Shown: positions 34,045-41,989 of the stretch, piece by piece | How the letters are laid out: each line of letters starts with the position of its first letter | Numbering within the stretch: position 1 is the first letter of the stretch | Assembly (NCBI RefSeq): GCF_009905615.1 | Contig: NZ_JAAAKW010000008.1 | Location: forward strand, 186,001-250,000 | Reading direction: 5' to 3' | DNA: 64,000 bases | DNA from: Pseudomonas sp. SLFW | Lineage (GTDB): Bacteria > Pseudomonadota > Gammaproteobacteria > Pseudomonadales > Pseudomonadaceae | Translations under genes and position numbers: made by a program | The notes under the pieces: generated by a model | Database searches by the model: none | Told to the model about the DNA's origin: nothing | The model's input: the letters and a program-made list of their open reading frames with translations, nothing else

Positions 34045-35196
34045 TCAGTGGACGCCTGCGGCCTTGTTCAGGTCGCTTTCTACCCACTGGGTGTAGACGC
34101 AAGCATCGGCCGTGGCCCAGCGAACCCGCACTTGATCCCCGGCCTTGAGTGGCATGCCCGCAGCGGACAGCGCTTTGACCGTCATGCTCACGCCGCTTTG
34201 CGTGGACACTGTGCAGGTCTGGCTTTCCCCCAGGAACAACACTTCGCTCACACGTGCGCTGACTTCGTTCCAGCCCGCCTGGACAGGTTGCGATGCAGCC
34301 TGTTCAACACTCAACGCCTGAGCCTTTTCAGGGCGGATCATCAACAGCACGTCCTGATCGGTCTGCAGGCCTACGGTCAGCCGGATCGACAATGGTTGGC
34401 CCTCGAATGTCGCCACGCCGTTGCCTTGGGACTTGAGCTTCAGGAAATTCGAGTTGCCGAGGAATGACGCCACGAAGGCATTCGGCGGGTTTTGATAGAG
34501 GTCATAGCCAGTGCCCAGGCCGACAATCTTGCCGTGGCTGAAAATCGCGATGCGCTGGGACAGGCGCATGGCTTCTTCTTGATCATGGGTCACGTAAACG
34601 ATGGTGATGCCCAGCCGGCGATGCAACTGACGCAACTCGTCTTGGAGGTCTTCACGCAGTTTCTTGTCGAGCGCGCCCAACGGCTCGTCCATCAGCAGAA
34701 TGCGTGGCTCGTAGACCAGCGCGCGGGCGATGGCCACGCGTTGCTGCTGTCCGCCGGACAGCTGTGAAGGACGCCGGTGGGCAAAAGCGTCGAGTTGAAC
34801 GAGTTTGAGCATGGCATCGACCCGTTTCTCGCGCTCGGCTGGCGCCAGTTTGCGGATTGCCAGCGGAAAAGCGATGTTGTCGCGTACCGAAAGATGAGGG
34901 AACAAGGAGTAGCGCTGGAACACCATGCCGATGTCGCGTTTATGCGGCGGCACGTTGACCAGGGATTTCCCGGCGACGAGGATCTCGCCCGAGCTGGGGG
35001 TTTCGAAACCGGCCAGCATCGACAGCGTGGTGCTCTTGCCCGAACCGCTGGAGCCAAGGAAGGTGAGGAATTCGCCGTCCTGAATGTCCAGCGAGATGTT
35101 GTCGACGGCGGCGAAGTCGCCGTAGTGTTTGTTCAGGTTGCGCAGGCTGACCAGGGTCTGGGCAGGGTGCGCGGCGTCTTTGATCACGGCACTCAT
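34045..35196 (-). CDS. Polyamine-type ABC transporter, ATP-binding subunit (PotA-like)
   Basis: 383 residues: ATPase domain with Walker A GSSGSGKST, signature LSGGQQQRVA, Walker B RILLMDEPLG and switch His in YVTHDQEEA, then a C-terminal TOBE/OB region of about 130 residues (VLFLGESQTCTVSTQSG). That domain layout is typical of the PotA/FbpC/PhnT class energising import of small cationic or organic solutes. ATG 35196 overlaps the upstream permease stop (ATGA), so translation is coupled. Last gene of a four-gene operon. Confidence 0.9.
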   Translation of the reverse strand: MSAVIKDAAHPAQTLVSLRNLNKHYGDFAAVDNISLDIQDGEFLTFLGSSGSGKSTTLSMLAGFETPSSGEILVAGKSLVNVPPHKRDIGMVFQRYSLFPHLSVRDNIAFPLAIRKLAPAEREKRVDAMLKLVQLDAFAHRRPSQLSGGQQQRVAIARALVYEPRILLMDEPLGALDKKLREDLQDELRQLHRRLGITIVYVTHDQEEAMRLSQRIAIFSHGKIVGLGTGYDLYQNPPNAFVASFLGNSNFLKLKSQGNGVATFEGQPLSIRLTVGLQTDQDVLLMIRPEKAQALSVEQAASQPVQAGWNEVSARVSEVLFLGESQTCTVSTQSGVSMTVKALSAAGMPLKAGDQVRVRWATADACVYTQWVESDLNKAAGVH

Positions 35197-36008
35197 GAAG
35201 GCATCCTCGCTTCGTTGCGGCGACGCAGGGTCGCGGCGATAAACATGACCAGCACCGACAGGGCGATCAGCAGCGTCGAGGCGACGGCGATCACAGGCGT
35301 CAGGTCCTGGCGCAAAGTGGTCCACATCTTGACCGGCAGGGTTTGCAGCGTTGGACTGGCCATCATCACGCTCAGCACGACCTCATCCCACGACACCAGA
35401 AACGCGAACAGCGCGCCGGCGACCATGCCTGGCCGTATGCCCGGAAACGTCACTTTGAACACCGCCTGAATCCGCGATGCCCCGCAGATCACAGCAGCGT
35501 CCTCGATGGATTGGTCGAAGAGTTTCAGCGAGTTGATGATCGAGATGATGGTGAAGGGCAGAGCGACGATCACGTGGCTGACCACAAAAGAAAACAGCGT
35601 GCCGGTGTAGCCCAGTTTCAGAAACAGCGCATACACCGCCACGGCGATGATGACCAGCGGGACAATCATCGGCAGGGTGAAAATGCCGTAGAGCATGTCG
35701 CGCCCCGGAAAGCGCCCGCGTACCAGCGCGAACGCCGTTGGCAGGCCCAGCGCCACGGCGCAGATCGTGGTCAGCACCGCGACTTTCAGGCTGGCGAATG
35801 CGGCGGCCATCCACTCGGGGTTGTTGAAGAATTGCTGATACCACTTCAGCGTCCAGCCGGGCGGCGGGAACACCAGCCACTGTGAGGAGCCAAACGACAG
35901 CAGGACGATGAACACGATCGGCAGCAGCAGGAACAACGCGATCAGGCCAGTGACCGAATACAGACCCCAGCGCAGACGAGCGCTGATGGCATTGGGGGTG
36001 AGGAGCAT
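35193..36008 (-). CDS. ABC transporter permease (PotC-like)
   Basis: 271-residue inner-membrane permease. Six hydrophobic segments and the EAA loop (LKLFDQSIEDAAVICGASRI) that docks the ATPase. The start MLLTPNAISARLRWGL is unusual but well placed 7 bp after the previous stop. Works with the adjacent PotB-like permease as the membrane channel. The ATG/stop overlap with the ATPase gene shows operon structure. Confidence 0.9.
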   Translation of the reverse strand: MLLTPNAISARLRWGLYSVTGLIALFLLLPIVFIVLLSFGSSQWLVFPPPGWTLKWYQQFFNNPEWMAAAFASLKVAVLTTICAVALGLPTAFALVRGRFPGRDMLYGIFTLPMIVPLVIIAVAVYALFLKLGYTGTLFSFVVSHVIVALPFTIISIINSLKLFDQSIEDAAVICGASRIQAVFKVTFPGIRPGMVAGALFAFLVSWDEVVLSVMMASPTLQTLPVKMWTTLRQDLTPVIAVASTLLIALSVLVMFIAATLRRRNEARMPS

Positions 36009-36014
36009 GATGAT

Positions 36015-36950
36015 TTACCTCGCGGAGTTCGAGCCGACCGGCGATTCCGGCTGCAGCTTGAGGTAGAAATAGAACAGCACCAGCGTGATCACGATCAGCA
36101 ACGCCGCCGCCGCGCTCGCCATCCCCCAATTGAGGAATGACTGTACCTGCTGGACGATGAATTCCGGCAGCATCATGTCCTGCGCGCCGCCCAGCAGCGC
36201 TGGCGTGACGTAGTACCCGAGTGACATGACGAAGACCATCAGGCCACCGGAAAACAGCCCCGAGCGGCACAGCGGCAGGAATACCCTGAAGAAATTGGTC
36301 CACGGGCTGGCGCCACAGATCGAACCCGCCTGCAGGACCATGGGGTCGATGGCGGCCATGGTGGCCTGCAACGGCAGGACGATGAACGGGATCATGATGT
36401 AGCTCATGCCGATGACCACGCCTGTCAGGTTATGCACCATCTCCAGCGGCTGATCGATCACGCCCAGCGCCATCAGCATTTTGTTGATGACCCCGGACGC
36501 TTGCAGCAGTACCAGCCACGAATAGGTCCTTGCCAGCAGGCTGGTCCACATCGACAGCAGCACAATGCTCAGCACCCAACGTCCCCAGCCGCGGGGTACC
36601 AGCGTGATGGCCCACGCCAGCGGAAAGCCCAGCAAAAGACTGAACAGCGTGACCAGTCCCGCAACGGAGAAGGTGTTGAACAGCACGCGGGCATACGCCG
36701 AGTTGGCGAACAGTTGCTCGTAGTTGCCCAAGCCCGGCGTGGGCTCCAGAACGCCTCGCAACAGCAGCCCGATCAGCGGCGCGAAGAAAAACACGCCCAG
36801 GAACAGCAGGGCAGGCAGCAGGTTGCGGCTGCCTTTCCAACGCTGCGAAAAGGGAGCCGCCTGATGCGCGCTCACGGCCTGAACGGGCGCTGCGACGGCG
36901 CTGGAAGCACCGCCGACAGGGCTTGATGGACGGGGCGCAGTGGCCGTCAT
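36015..36950 (-). CDS. ABC transporter permease (PotB-like)
   Basis: 311-residue permease starting MTATAPRPSSPVGGASSAVA, an N-terminal low-complexity cytoplasmic tail, followed by six membrane segments from about residue 40 and the EAA-type loop near IDPMVLQAGSICGASPWTNF. The start lies 2 bp after the substrate-binding gene's stop, so it is coupled to it. Forms the permease heterodimer with the next gene. Confidence 0.9.
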   Translation of the reverse strand: MTATAPRPSSPVGGASSAVAAPVQAVSAHQAAPFSQRWKGSRNLLPALLFLGVFFFAPLIGLLLRGVLEPTPGLGNYEQLFANSAYARVLFNTFSVAGLVTLFSLLLGFPLAWAITLVPRGWGRWVLSIVLLSMWTSLLARTYSWLVLLQASGVINKMLMALGVIDQPLEMVHNLTGVVIGMSYIMIPFIVLPLQATMAAIDPMVLQAGSICGASPWTNFFRVFLPLCRSGLFSGGLMVFVMSLGYYVTPALLGGAQDMMLPEFIVQQVQSFLNWGMASAAAALLIVITLVLFYFYLKLQPESPVGSNSAR

Positions 36951-36952
36951 TT

Positions 36953-37978
36953 TCACTTGACCAGCCATTCGTTCCACCGTGTCGCGATGGCTGGGCCGTT
37001 CTTGGCCCAATACGCGAAGTCGAGAGTGATTTGATCATCCGGGTAGGCAGTCGGCAGCTTCTTCGCGAGCGTCGAGTCCAGACGTTGCACGCTGTCCAGG
37101 TTGACCGGCGCGTAGGCTGTCAGGTTGGAGAAGTCAGCCTGACCTCTGGCGCTCGATGCCTCGGCGATCAGCTTCATGGCCGCGTCCTTGTTCTTTGCGC
37201 CTTTGGGGACGACGAGGAAGTCGGCCATGACCAGGTTCTGTTTCCAGCTCACGCCCACGGGGGCGCCGTCCTGCTCAAGGGCGTAGGTGCGACCGTTCCA
37301 GAATTGACCCAGCGACGCCTCCCCGGAGGCCAGCAGTTGTTGGGACTGTGCGCCACCGCCCCACCAGACGATGTCTTTCTTGATGGTGTCGAGCTTCTTG
37401 AAGGCGCGGTCGAGGTCCAGCGGATAGAGCTTGTCCTTTGAGACGCCGTCGGCCAACAGAGCCAATTCGAGCACGCCGGGGCTTGGCCATTTGTAGAGCG
37501 CACGCTTGCCTGGGAAGGTCTTGGTGTCGAACAGGGCGGACCAGTCTTCAGGCTTGGCTTTGCCCAGCTTGCTCTCGTTGTAACCGAGCACAAAAGAGAA
37601 GAAGAACGAACCGACGCCCTGGTCGGAAACGAAGCGCGGGTCGATGCGGTCTTTCTTGATCACGCTGAAATCCAGCGGCTCAAGCAGGCCTTCGCTGGCG
37701 GCACGCAAGGCGAAGTCGGCTTCAACATCGACCACATCCCACGACACGTTGCCGCTCTCGACCATTGCCTTGAGCTTGCCGTAGTCGGTTGGACCATCCT
37801 GCACCACGGCGGTGCCGGTGGTCTTGCTGAATGCGTTGGCCCACGCCTGCTTTTGCGCGTCTTGGGTGGAGCCGCCCCAACTGACGAAGTTGACGCTGTC
37901 TGCAGCGATGGCTGCGTGACAAGAGAGCGCCAACACACCTGCTGTCAGGACCGCTGTTGCACGTTGAATCAACACCAT
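36953..37978 (-). CDS. Extracellular solute-binding protein (PotD/PotF-like)
   Basis: 341-residue periplasmic binding protein with a signal peptide of about 25 residues ending in CHAAIAADS. Mature part begins VNFVSWGGSTQDAQKQAW, the start typical of the polyamine/putrescine-type class, with GYNESKLGKAKPEDWSALFD and VSWKQNLVMADFLVVPKGAK further on. ATG 37978 is chosen: the ribosome site GAGGG is 8 bp away, whereas the in-frame GTG at 37984 is too close. First gene of the ABC operon, preceded by operator 4. The true ligand need not be a polyamine. Confidence 0.88.
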   Translation of the reverse strand: MVLIQRATAVLTAGVLALSCHAAIAADSVNFVSWGGSTQDAQKQAWANAFSKTTGTAVVQDGPTDYGKLKAMVESGNVSWDVVDVEADFALRAASEGLLEPLDFSVIKKDRIDPRFVSDQGVGSFFFSFVLGYNESKLGKAKPEDWSALFDTKTFPGKRALYKWPSPGVLELALLADGVSKDKLYPLDLDRAFKKLDTIKKDIVWWGGGAQSQQLLASGEASLGQFWNGRTYALEQDGAPVGVSWKQNLVMADFLVVPKGAKNKDAAMKLIAEASSARGQADFSNLTAYAPVNLDSVQRLDSTLAKKLPTAYPDDQITLDFAYWAKNGPAIATRWNEWLVK

Positions 37979-38294
37979 TTTCACGCCCTCATTGTTGTGT
38001 TTGTGAGCGGGCTGTCTGTTGCCCGCCTGTCGGGAGCAGTGGGTCTTCGGAGACGGTCGTCGGACCTTTCAATCAGGCCTGTTCAGGGTCGTTTTCGGCG
38101 GATTCCTCCAGTGAAAACGACTGGCAAAAAATGATCAGGCCTACGGAATGTCATATTATGGTATTCCAAACTTTCTGCAAGCGATTTGCACCTCTCTCTC
38201 AGCCGTGCGCCGGTTTTATCTGTGAGTGAAGCCCCGCATTTGCAGGGCCAAACACCGGCCAGCCGTCCCAATCCTGGGCGGTGGCGGCGCGGTG
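37979..38294. other. Intergenic region between ABC operon and RibBX gene
   Basis: 316 bp containing operator 4 and the ABC operon promoter. Near 38232-38249 there is a GC-rich imperfect hairpin that may terminate the RibBX transcript. No gene seen. Confidence 0.5.
38158..38169. promoter_or_regulatory. FadR-type operator 4 (ABC transporter)
   Basis: ATGGTATTCCAA within TTATGGTATTCCAAA, 180 bp upstream of the binding-protein start. Two deviations from the palindrome; the left half is perfect. Confidence 0.55.
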
Positions 38295-39407
38295 TCAGGG
38301 GGCAGAAAACGGCACGCTTTCCACCACTTCGAGGTCGTAGCCGGTCAGGCCCGCGTATTTCAGCGGGGGACCGAGATGGCGCAGTTTGCCAATGCCGATG
38401 TCTTGCAGAATCTGCGCCCCGGTGCCGACTTCCGAATAGATGCGTGACTGTGAGCGTGTGTACTGCCGTGGCGGTTTCGTCAGTTGCGGAATGCGCTCCA
38501 GCAGCGCTTGAGAGGATTCGTGGTTGGCGAGCACCACCACGACGCCCCGGCCTTCTTCGGCCACCTTTTGCAACGCAGCCCAGAGCGTCCAGTTGGCCGG
38601 ACCGTTGTACTCAGCGCCCACCAGATCGCGCAACGGATCGACCACGTGGACGCGCACCAGCGTCTGTTCCTCGCGACGAATGTCACCCATGACCATGGCC
38701 ATGTGCACGCCACCCTCGATGCGGTCCTCGTAGCTGATCAGTCGGAATGTGCCGTGTACGGTTGGCAATTCGCGCTCGCCGATCCGGACAATGGTGTGCT
38801 CGGTGCTGAGTCGGTAATGGATGAGGTCGGCGATGGTCCCGATCCGAATGCCGTGCTTCGCGGCAAAACGTTCCAGATCAGGGCGTCGGGCCATGCTGCC
38901 GTCATCGTTCATGACCTCGACGATGACGGACGCGGGTGTGAACCCCGCCAGACGTGCCAGATCACAGCCAGCTTCGGTATGACCAGCGCGGGTGAGCACC
39001 CCACCTTCACGGGCGCGCAGGGGGAAGATGTGGCCGGGTTGCACCAGGTCGTCTGGCTGCGCGTTGGCGGCGACGGCGGCTTGAACCGTACGGGCGCGAT
39101 CAGCTGCCGAAATGCCCGTGGTCACGCCGGTGGCAGCTTCTATGGACACGGTGAAGGCCGTGGAAAAAACGCTGCCATTGCTCGGGACCATTTGTTCAAG
39201 GCCGAGCCGCTGGCAGTGTTCGTCGGTCAATGTCAGGCAGATCAGGCCGCGTGCTTCATTGGCCATGAAGCTGATGGCCTGGGGCGTGCAACAATCGGCG
39301 GCGAGGAGCAGGTCGCCTTCGTTTTCCCGGTCTTCATCGTCGACCAGCAAGACCATCTTGCCTTGGCGATAGTCTTCGAGGATGTCTTCAATGCGGTCGA
39401 ACGCCAT
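38295..39407 (-). CDS. ribBX: RibBX: 3,4-dihydroxy-2-butanone-4-phosphate synthase with inactive GTP-cyclohydrolase-II-like domain
   Basis: 370 residues. The N-terminal 200 are a complete DHBP synthase (ribulose 5-phosphate to the four-carbon riboflavin precursor): VDDEDRENEGDLLLAAD, then FTVSIEAATGVTTGISAADR, and the HTEAGCDLARLAG motif. The C-terminal 165 resemble GTP cyclohydrolase II but lack the zinc-binding Cys cluster (GE-x-LTGD...RCDCG), so only RibB activity is expected. Such RibBX proteins are known in proteobacteria. Its gene is in a cluster with an FMN-dependent monooxygenase and two flavin reductases, with a FadR-type operator upstream, which suggests a dedicated supply of flavin for that pathway; a housekeeping copy presumably lies elsewhere. 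Confidence 0.87.
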   Translation of the reverse strand: MAFDRIEDILEDYRQGKMVLLVDDEDRENEGDLLLAADCCTPQAISFMANEARGLICLTLTDEHCQRLGLEQMVPSNGSVFSTAFTVSIEAATGVTTGISAADRARTVQAAVAANAQPDDLVQPGHIFPLRAREGGVLTRAGHTEAGCDLARLAGFTPASVIVEVMNDDGSMARRPDLERFAAKHGIRIGTIADLIHYRLSTEHTIVRIGERELPTVHGTFRLISYEDRIEGGVHMAMVMGDIRREEQTLVRVHVVDPLRDLVGAEYNGPANWTLWAALQKVAEEGRGVVVVLANHESSQALLERIPQLTKPPRQYTRSQSRIYSEVGTGAQILQDIGIGKLRHLGPPLKYAGLTGYDLEVVESVPFSAP

Positions 39408-39439
39408 GGGCTTGTCTCTGTGTTTATCATGGAGAATTA

Positions 39440-39451
39440 TTGGTATACCAT
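39440..39451. promoter_or_regulatory. FadR-type operator 5 (RibBX and DUF1330)
   Basis: TTGGTATACCAT, followed by AAG. It lies between the divergent starts of ribBX (39407) and the DUF1330 gene (39517), so one site may serve both. Confidence 0.7.
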
Positions 39452-39516
39452 AAGACAGAATATTTCACAGTTCTACTGTATTTGAAACCACATCACTGAA
39501 AAATAGAGAGCGTGCG

Positions 39517-39810
39517 ATGACGGCGTACTGGATTGCCCACGTAGACATCACTGACCCCGCGCAGTACACCGAGTACACGAAGCGCGGCCCGGCGGCGTTC
39601 GCCAGATACGGCGGAAAAATTCTGGCCCGTGGCGGTCGGGCCGAGGCACTGGAAGGGCGGAAGACGCCGCAACGCACGGTCATCATCGCGTTCGAATCCT
39701 ACGAGCAGGCACTCATGTGTTATCACTCGGCGGAGTATCAGGAAGCGATGAGTCACCGACAGGGCGTGGCCCATGCGGAAATCGTGATTGTCGAAGGGTT
39801 TGAGGGGTAA
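39517..39810 (+). CDS. DUF1330 protein
   Basis: 97-residue ferredoxin-like-fold protein of the DUF1330 family: MTAYWIAHVDITDPAQYTEY, GKILARGGRAEALEGRK, then VIIAFESYEQALMCYHSAEY. These small dimeric alpha/beta barrels resemble ABM monooxygenases, but no activity is established. It is divergent from RibBX across operator 5, so it is probably part of the same regulon. Confidence 0.88.
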   Translation: MTAYWIAHVDITDPAQYTEYTKRGPAAFARYGGKILARGGRAEALEGRKTPQRTVIIAFESYEQALMCYHSAEYQEAMSHRQGVAHAEIVIVEGFEG

Positions 39811-39848
39811 AGCCTGCAGACGTATCTCGCGGTACGGATGGGAAACCC

Positions 39849-39938
39849 GTGGGAGCGAATTCATTCGCGAGAGGGTTTAACCGGCGATAGAGTGGGTTTG
39901 CCTGCACCGGCCTCTCGCGACTGAATTCGCTCTTACAG
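39849..39938. repeat. REP doublet (REPIN)
   Basis: GTGGGAGCGAATTCATTCGCGA starts at 39849; an inverted relative (TCGCGACTGAATTCGCTC) ends at 39932. The two arms are about 40 bp apart and can form a long hairpin. This is the palindromic repeat family dispersed in P. fluorescens-type genomes, normally between genes, as here. Confidence 0.82.
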
Positions 39939-39977
39939 GTCCGGCGTCACGCCATTGCGTCGGCTCTGCCTGGGTGA

Positions 39978-40541
39978 TCATCGAATGAAATGAATCTTTC
40001 CGGTGTCGTCATTGCCCACGTAGATTCCGTACACCCCCGCCTGGCGTTCGGCGATGTAGCGTTCCAGGATCTGGCGGATGGCGGGGTAGTAGATGCTGTC
40101 CCACGGGATATCTTCCGGGGAGAAAAAGCGACAGGCCAGGGTCTCCGGCCCGAACTGGTCGGTGACTTCCAGTGCGATGGCGCGAAAGACGATGTACACC
40201 TCGCTGATCTGCGGCACGCTGAAGATCGAGTACGGCGAGATGATTTCAGCGCGTACGCCACTTTCTTCCCACACTTCGCGCAAGGCCGCCTGCTCGGTGG
40301 TTTCGCCGGCTTCCATGAAGCCGGCGGGCAGGGTCCAGGTGCCCGGACGCGGTGGAATCGCCCGCTGGCACAGCAGGTATTGGCCCTCGCGCTCGATGAT
40401 GCAGCCCGCGATGACCTTGGGATTGACGTAGTGAATGTACTGACAGCTGCCACACATCAGCCGCTCATGGGTGTCTCCGTCAGGCGCTCGTTGAGCCAGG
40501 TCGGGGCTGCCACATTGCGGACAAAAGCGCGGCGCGGGCAT
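39978..40541 (-). CDS. Nudix hydrolase with N-terminal zinc ribbon
   Basis: 187 residues. A zinc ribbon (CPQCGS ... CGSCQY) occupies the first 35 residues, followed by a Nudix domain with the box GFMEAGETTEQAALREVWEE and REVWEESG metal ligands. Hydrolyses nucleoside diphosphates linked to another moiety, such as NADH or ADP-ribose; the exact substrate is not readable. Starts 1 bp after the GntR stop and so is cotranscribed with it. Confidence 0.88.
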   Translation of the reverse strand: MPAPRFCPQCGSPDLAQRAPDGDTHERLMCGSCQYIHYVNPKVIAGCIIEREGQYLLCQRAIPPRPGTWTLPAGFMEAGETTEQAALREVWEESGVRAEIISPYSIFSVPQISEVYIVFRAIALEVTDQFGPETLACRFFSPEDIPWDSIYYPAIRQILERYIAERQAGVYGIYVGNDDTGKIHFIR

Positions 40542-40542
40542 G

Positions 40543-41295
40543 TCAGCGTCCTATGCGCGGTTCCTTCAGAACCACGGGTTCGACGATTTCGCGCACCTGC
40601 GTGCCATCGTCCTGTTTGGATTTAAGGTAGTCGAGCGCCACTTTAGCCGCACTGCGCACATGATCGACCGACGCCTGATGGGCGGCCAACGGGTCGCCGC
40701 TCTTGATTGCCGCGACCATGCGTTCCATTTCCTGGTTGCTGGCGCCGCGACGGTTTTTCTGTGACACCGATGTCGCCCGCAGGTAGCTGATACGGGCCTG
40801 CAATTGGCGCAGTTGTGTGGCCGCGACGTGGTTGCCCGAGCCTTCGAGCAACACGTCATAGAAGCTTTGAACCGAGTCCAGCACTTGCTGCAGCTCGCCT
40901 TCTTCCAGCGCCTTGGTGTTTTCGTTGAGGGCTTTTTCCAGGGCACGAATGTCCTTGGCTTTGGCTCGCAACGTGAAGAGCTGGACGATCAGGCCTTCCA
41001 GCACGCAGCGCAATTCGTAGATGTCGCAGGCATCTTCCAGGGTGATGATGGCAACGCGCGGGCCCTTGGCGTCGGCGAATTCCACCAGACCTTCGGACTC
41101 CAGGTGACGCAGCGCTTCACGCACCGAGGTGCGGCTGACGCCGAGGCGGTCACACAGATCACGCTCCACCAACCGATCGCCTGGCAACAGTTGGAAATTC
41201 ATGATCGCGCTGCGCAGTTTATCCAGCACGATCTCCCGCAGCGTAACGGGGTTGCGATTGACCTTGAAGCTATCGTCAAGTGGCAGGCGTTTCAT
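40543..41295 (-). CDS. GntR-family regulator, FadR (FCD) subfamily
   Basis: 250 residues: N-terminal winged HTH (LREIVLDKLRSAIMNFQLLP, LCDRLGVSRTSVREALRHLE), then an all-helical FCD effector domain with IYELRCVLEGLIVQLFTLRA and two His (SVDHVRS, SGNHVAA) that may bind metal and carboxylate ligand. ATG 41295 gives the family length; a longer frame adds 49 unconserved residues. FadR-type regulators bind T-N-GT...AC-N-A palindromes, which matches the six TGGTATACCA-like sites around it, so it is the natural regulator of the whole 30.5-45 kb set. Confidence 0.87.
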   Translation of the reverse strand: MKRLPLDDSFKVNRNPVTLREIVLDKLRSAIMNFQLLPGDRLVERDLCDRLGVSRTSVREALRHLESEGLVEFADAKGPRVAIITLEDACDIYELRCVLEGLIVQLFTLRAKAKDIRALEKALNENTKALEEGELQQVLDSVQSFYDVLLEGSGNHVAATQLRQLQARISYLRATSVSQKNRRGASNQEMERMVAAIKSGDPLAAHQASVDHVRSAAKVALDYLKSKQDDGTQVREIVEPVVLKEPRIGR

Positions 41296-41488
41296 GGGGT
41301 CCGCTCTGAAGATGGCTGTCTGGACGAATGAAGCGGCTTGTCGATCAGCGCGCAATCCTCTCGGACAGCCATGTAGTTGACTGGGTGACCCTAGGGCCAA
41401 AACGTCGCGCAGTTTATCACGCTGCGTGCCGCCAACCAGCAAGCCTATCGCCGAGATGGGCTTGATTTCAGCTCTTTATCAGCGCTAT

Positions 41489-41974
41489 TCACGCCAAAGC
41501 CGGTAATGGCCCCAGCTTGCCACGGTGATAGACCATCGGCGTCACCGGCACATCAGGCAGGATCAGGTTTTTCACCGCGCCCACGATGATCGCGTGATCA
41601 CCGCCGTCGTACTCGCGCCACAGCTCGCATTCGATGATTGCCGTGGCTTTGTGCAGCAACGGGTTGCCCAGTTCGCTGAGGTGCCACTCGATGCCTTTGG
41701 CCTTGTCCTTGCCTTTACCGGCGAAGGCATAGGCTTCGCTGGTCTGGTCCGCTGACAGCAGATGGATCGCGAACTGCTTGCTGTCACGCAGCACGGGGTA
41801 GGTGTCCGAGGCGTAGTTGGGGCAGAACAGCACCAGCGCCGGATCGATCGACAACGCACTGAATGCGCTGGCGGTGATGCCGACGATGCCGCCGTCCGCG
41901 CCCAGGGTGGTGACCACCGTCACGCCTGATGGGAAGGACGCCATGACGTCTTTGTAAATGCCGGGTTCGATCAT
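41489..41974 (-). CDS. Flavin reductase (copy 2)
   Basis: 161-residue FMN_red/HpaC-type reductase, the same length as copy 1 and very similar along the chain (FPSGVTVVTTL, ALVLFCPNYASDTYP, IIECELWREYDGGDHAII). It starts 15 bp downstream of the aldehyde-dehydrogenase stop, in the same operon. The function, making free FMNH2, is the same as copy 1; why two copies are kept in one regulon is not clear. Confidence 0.9.
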   Translation of the reverse strand: MIEPGIYKDVMASFPSGVTVVTTLGADGGIVGITASAFSALSIDPALVLFCPNYASDTYPVLRDSKQFAIHLLSADQTSEAYAFAGKGKDKAKGIEWHLSELGNPLLHKATAIIECELWREYDGGDHAIIVGAVKNLILPDVPVTPMVYHRGKLGPLPALA

Positions 41975-41989
41975 GTGGGGCAGCCTCGT

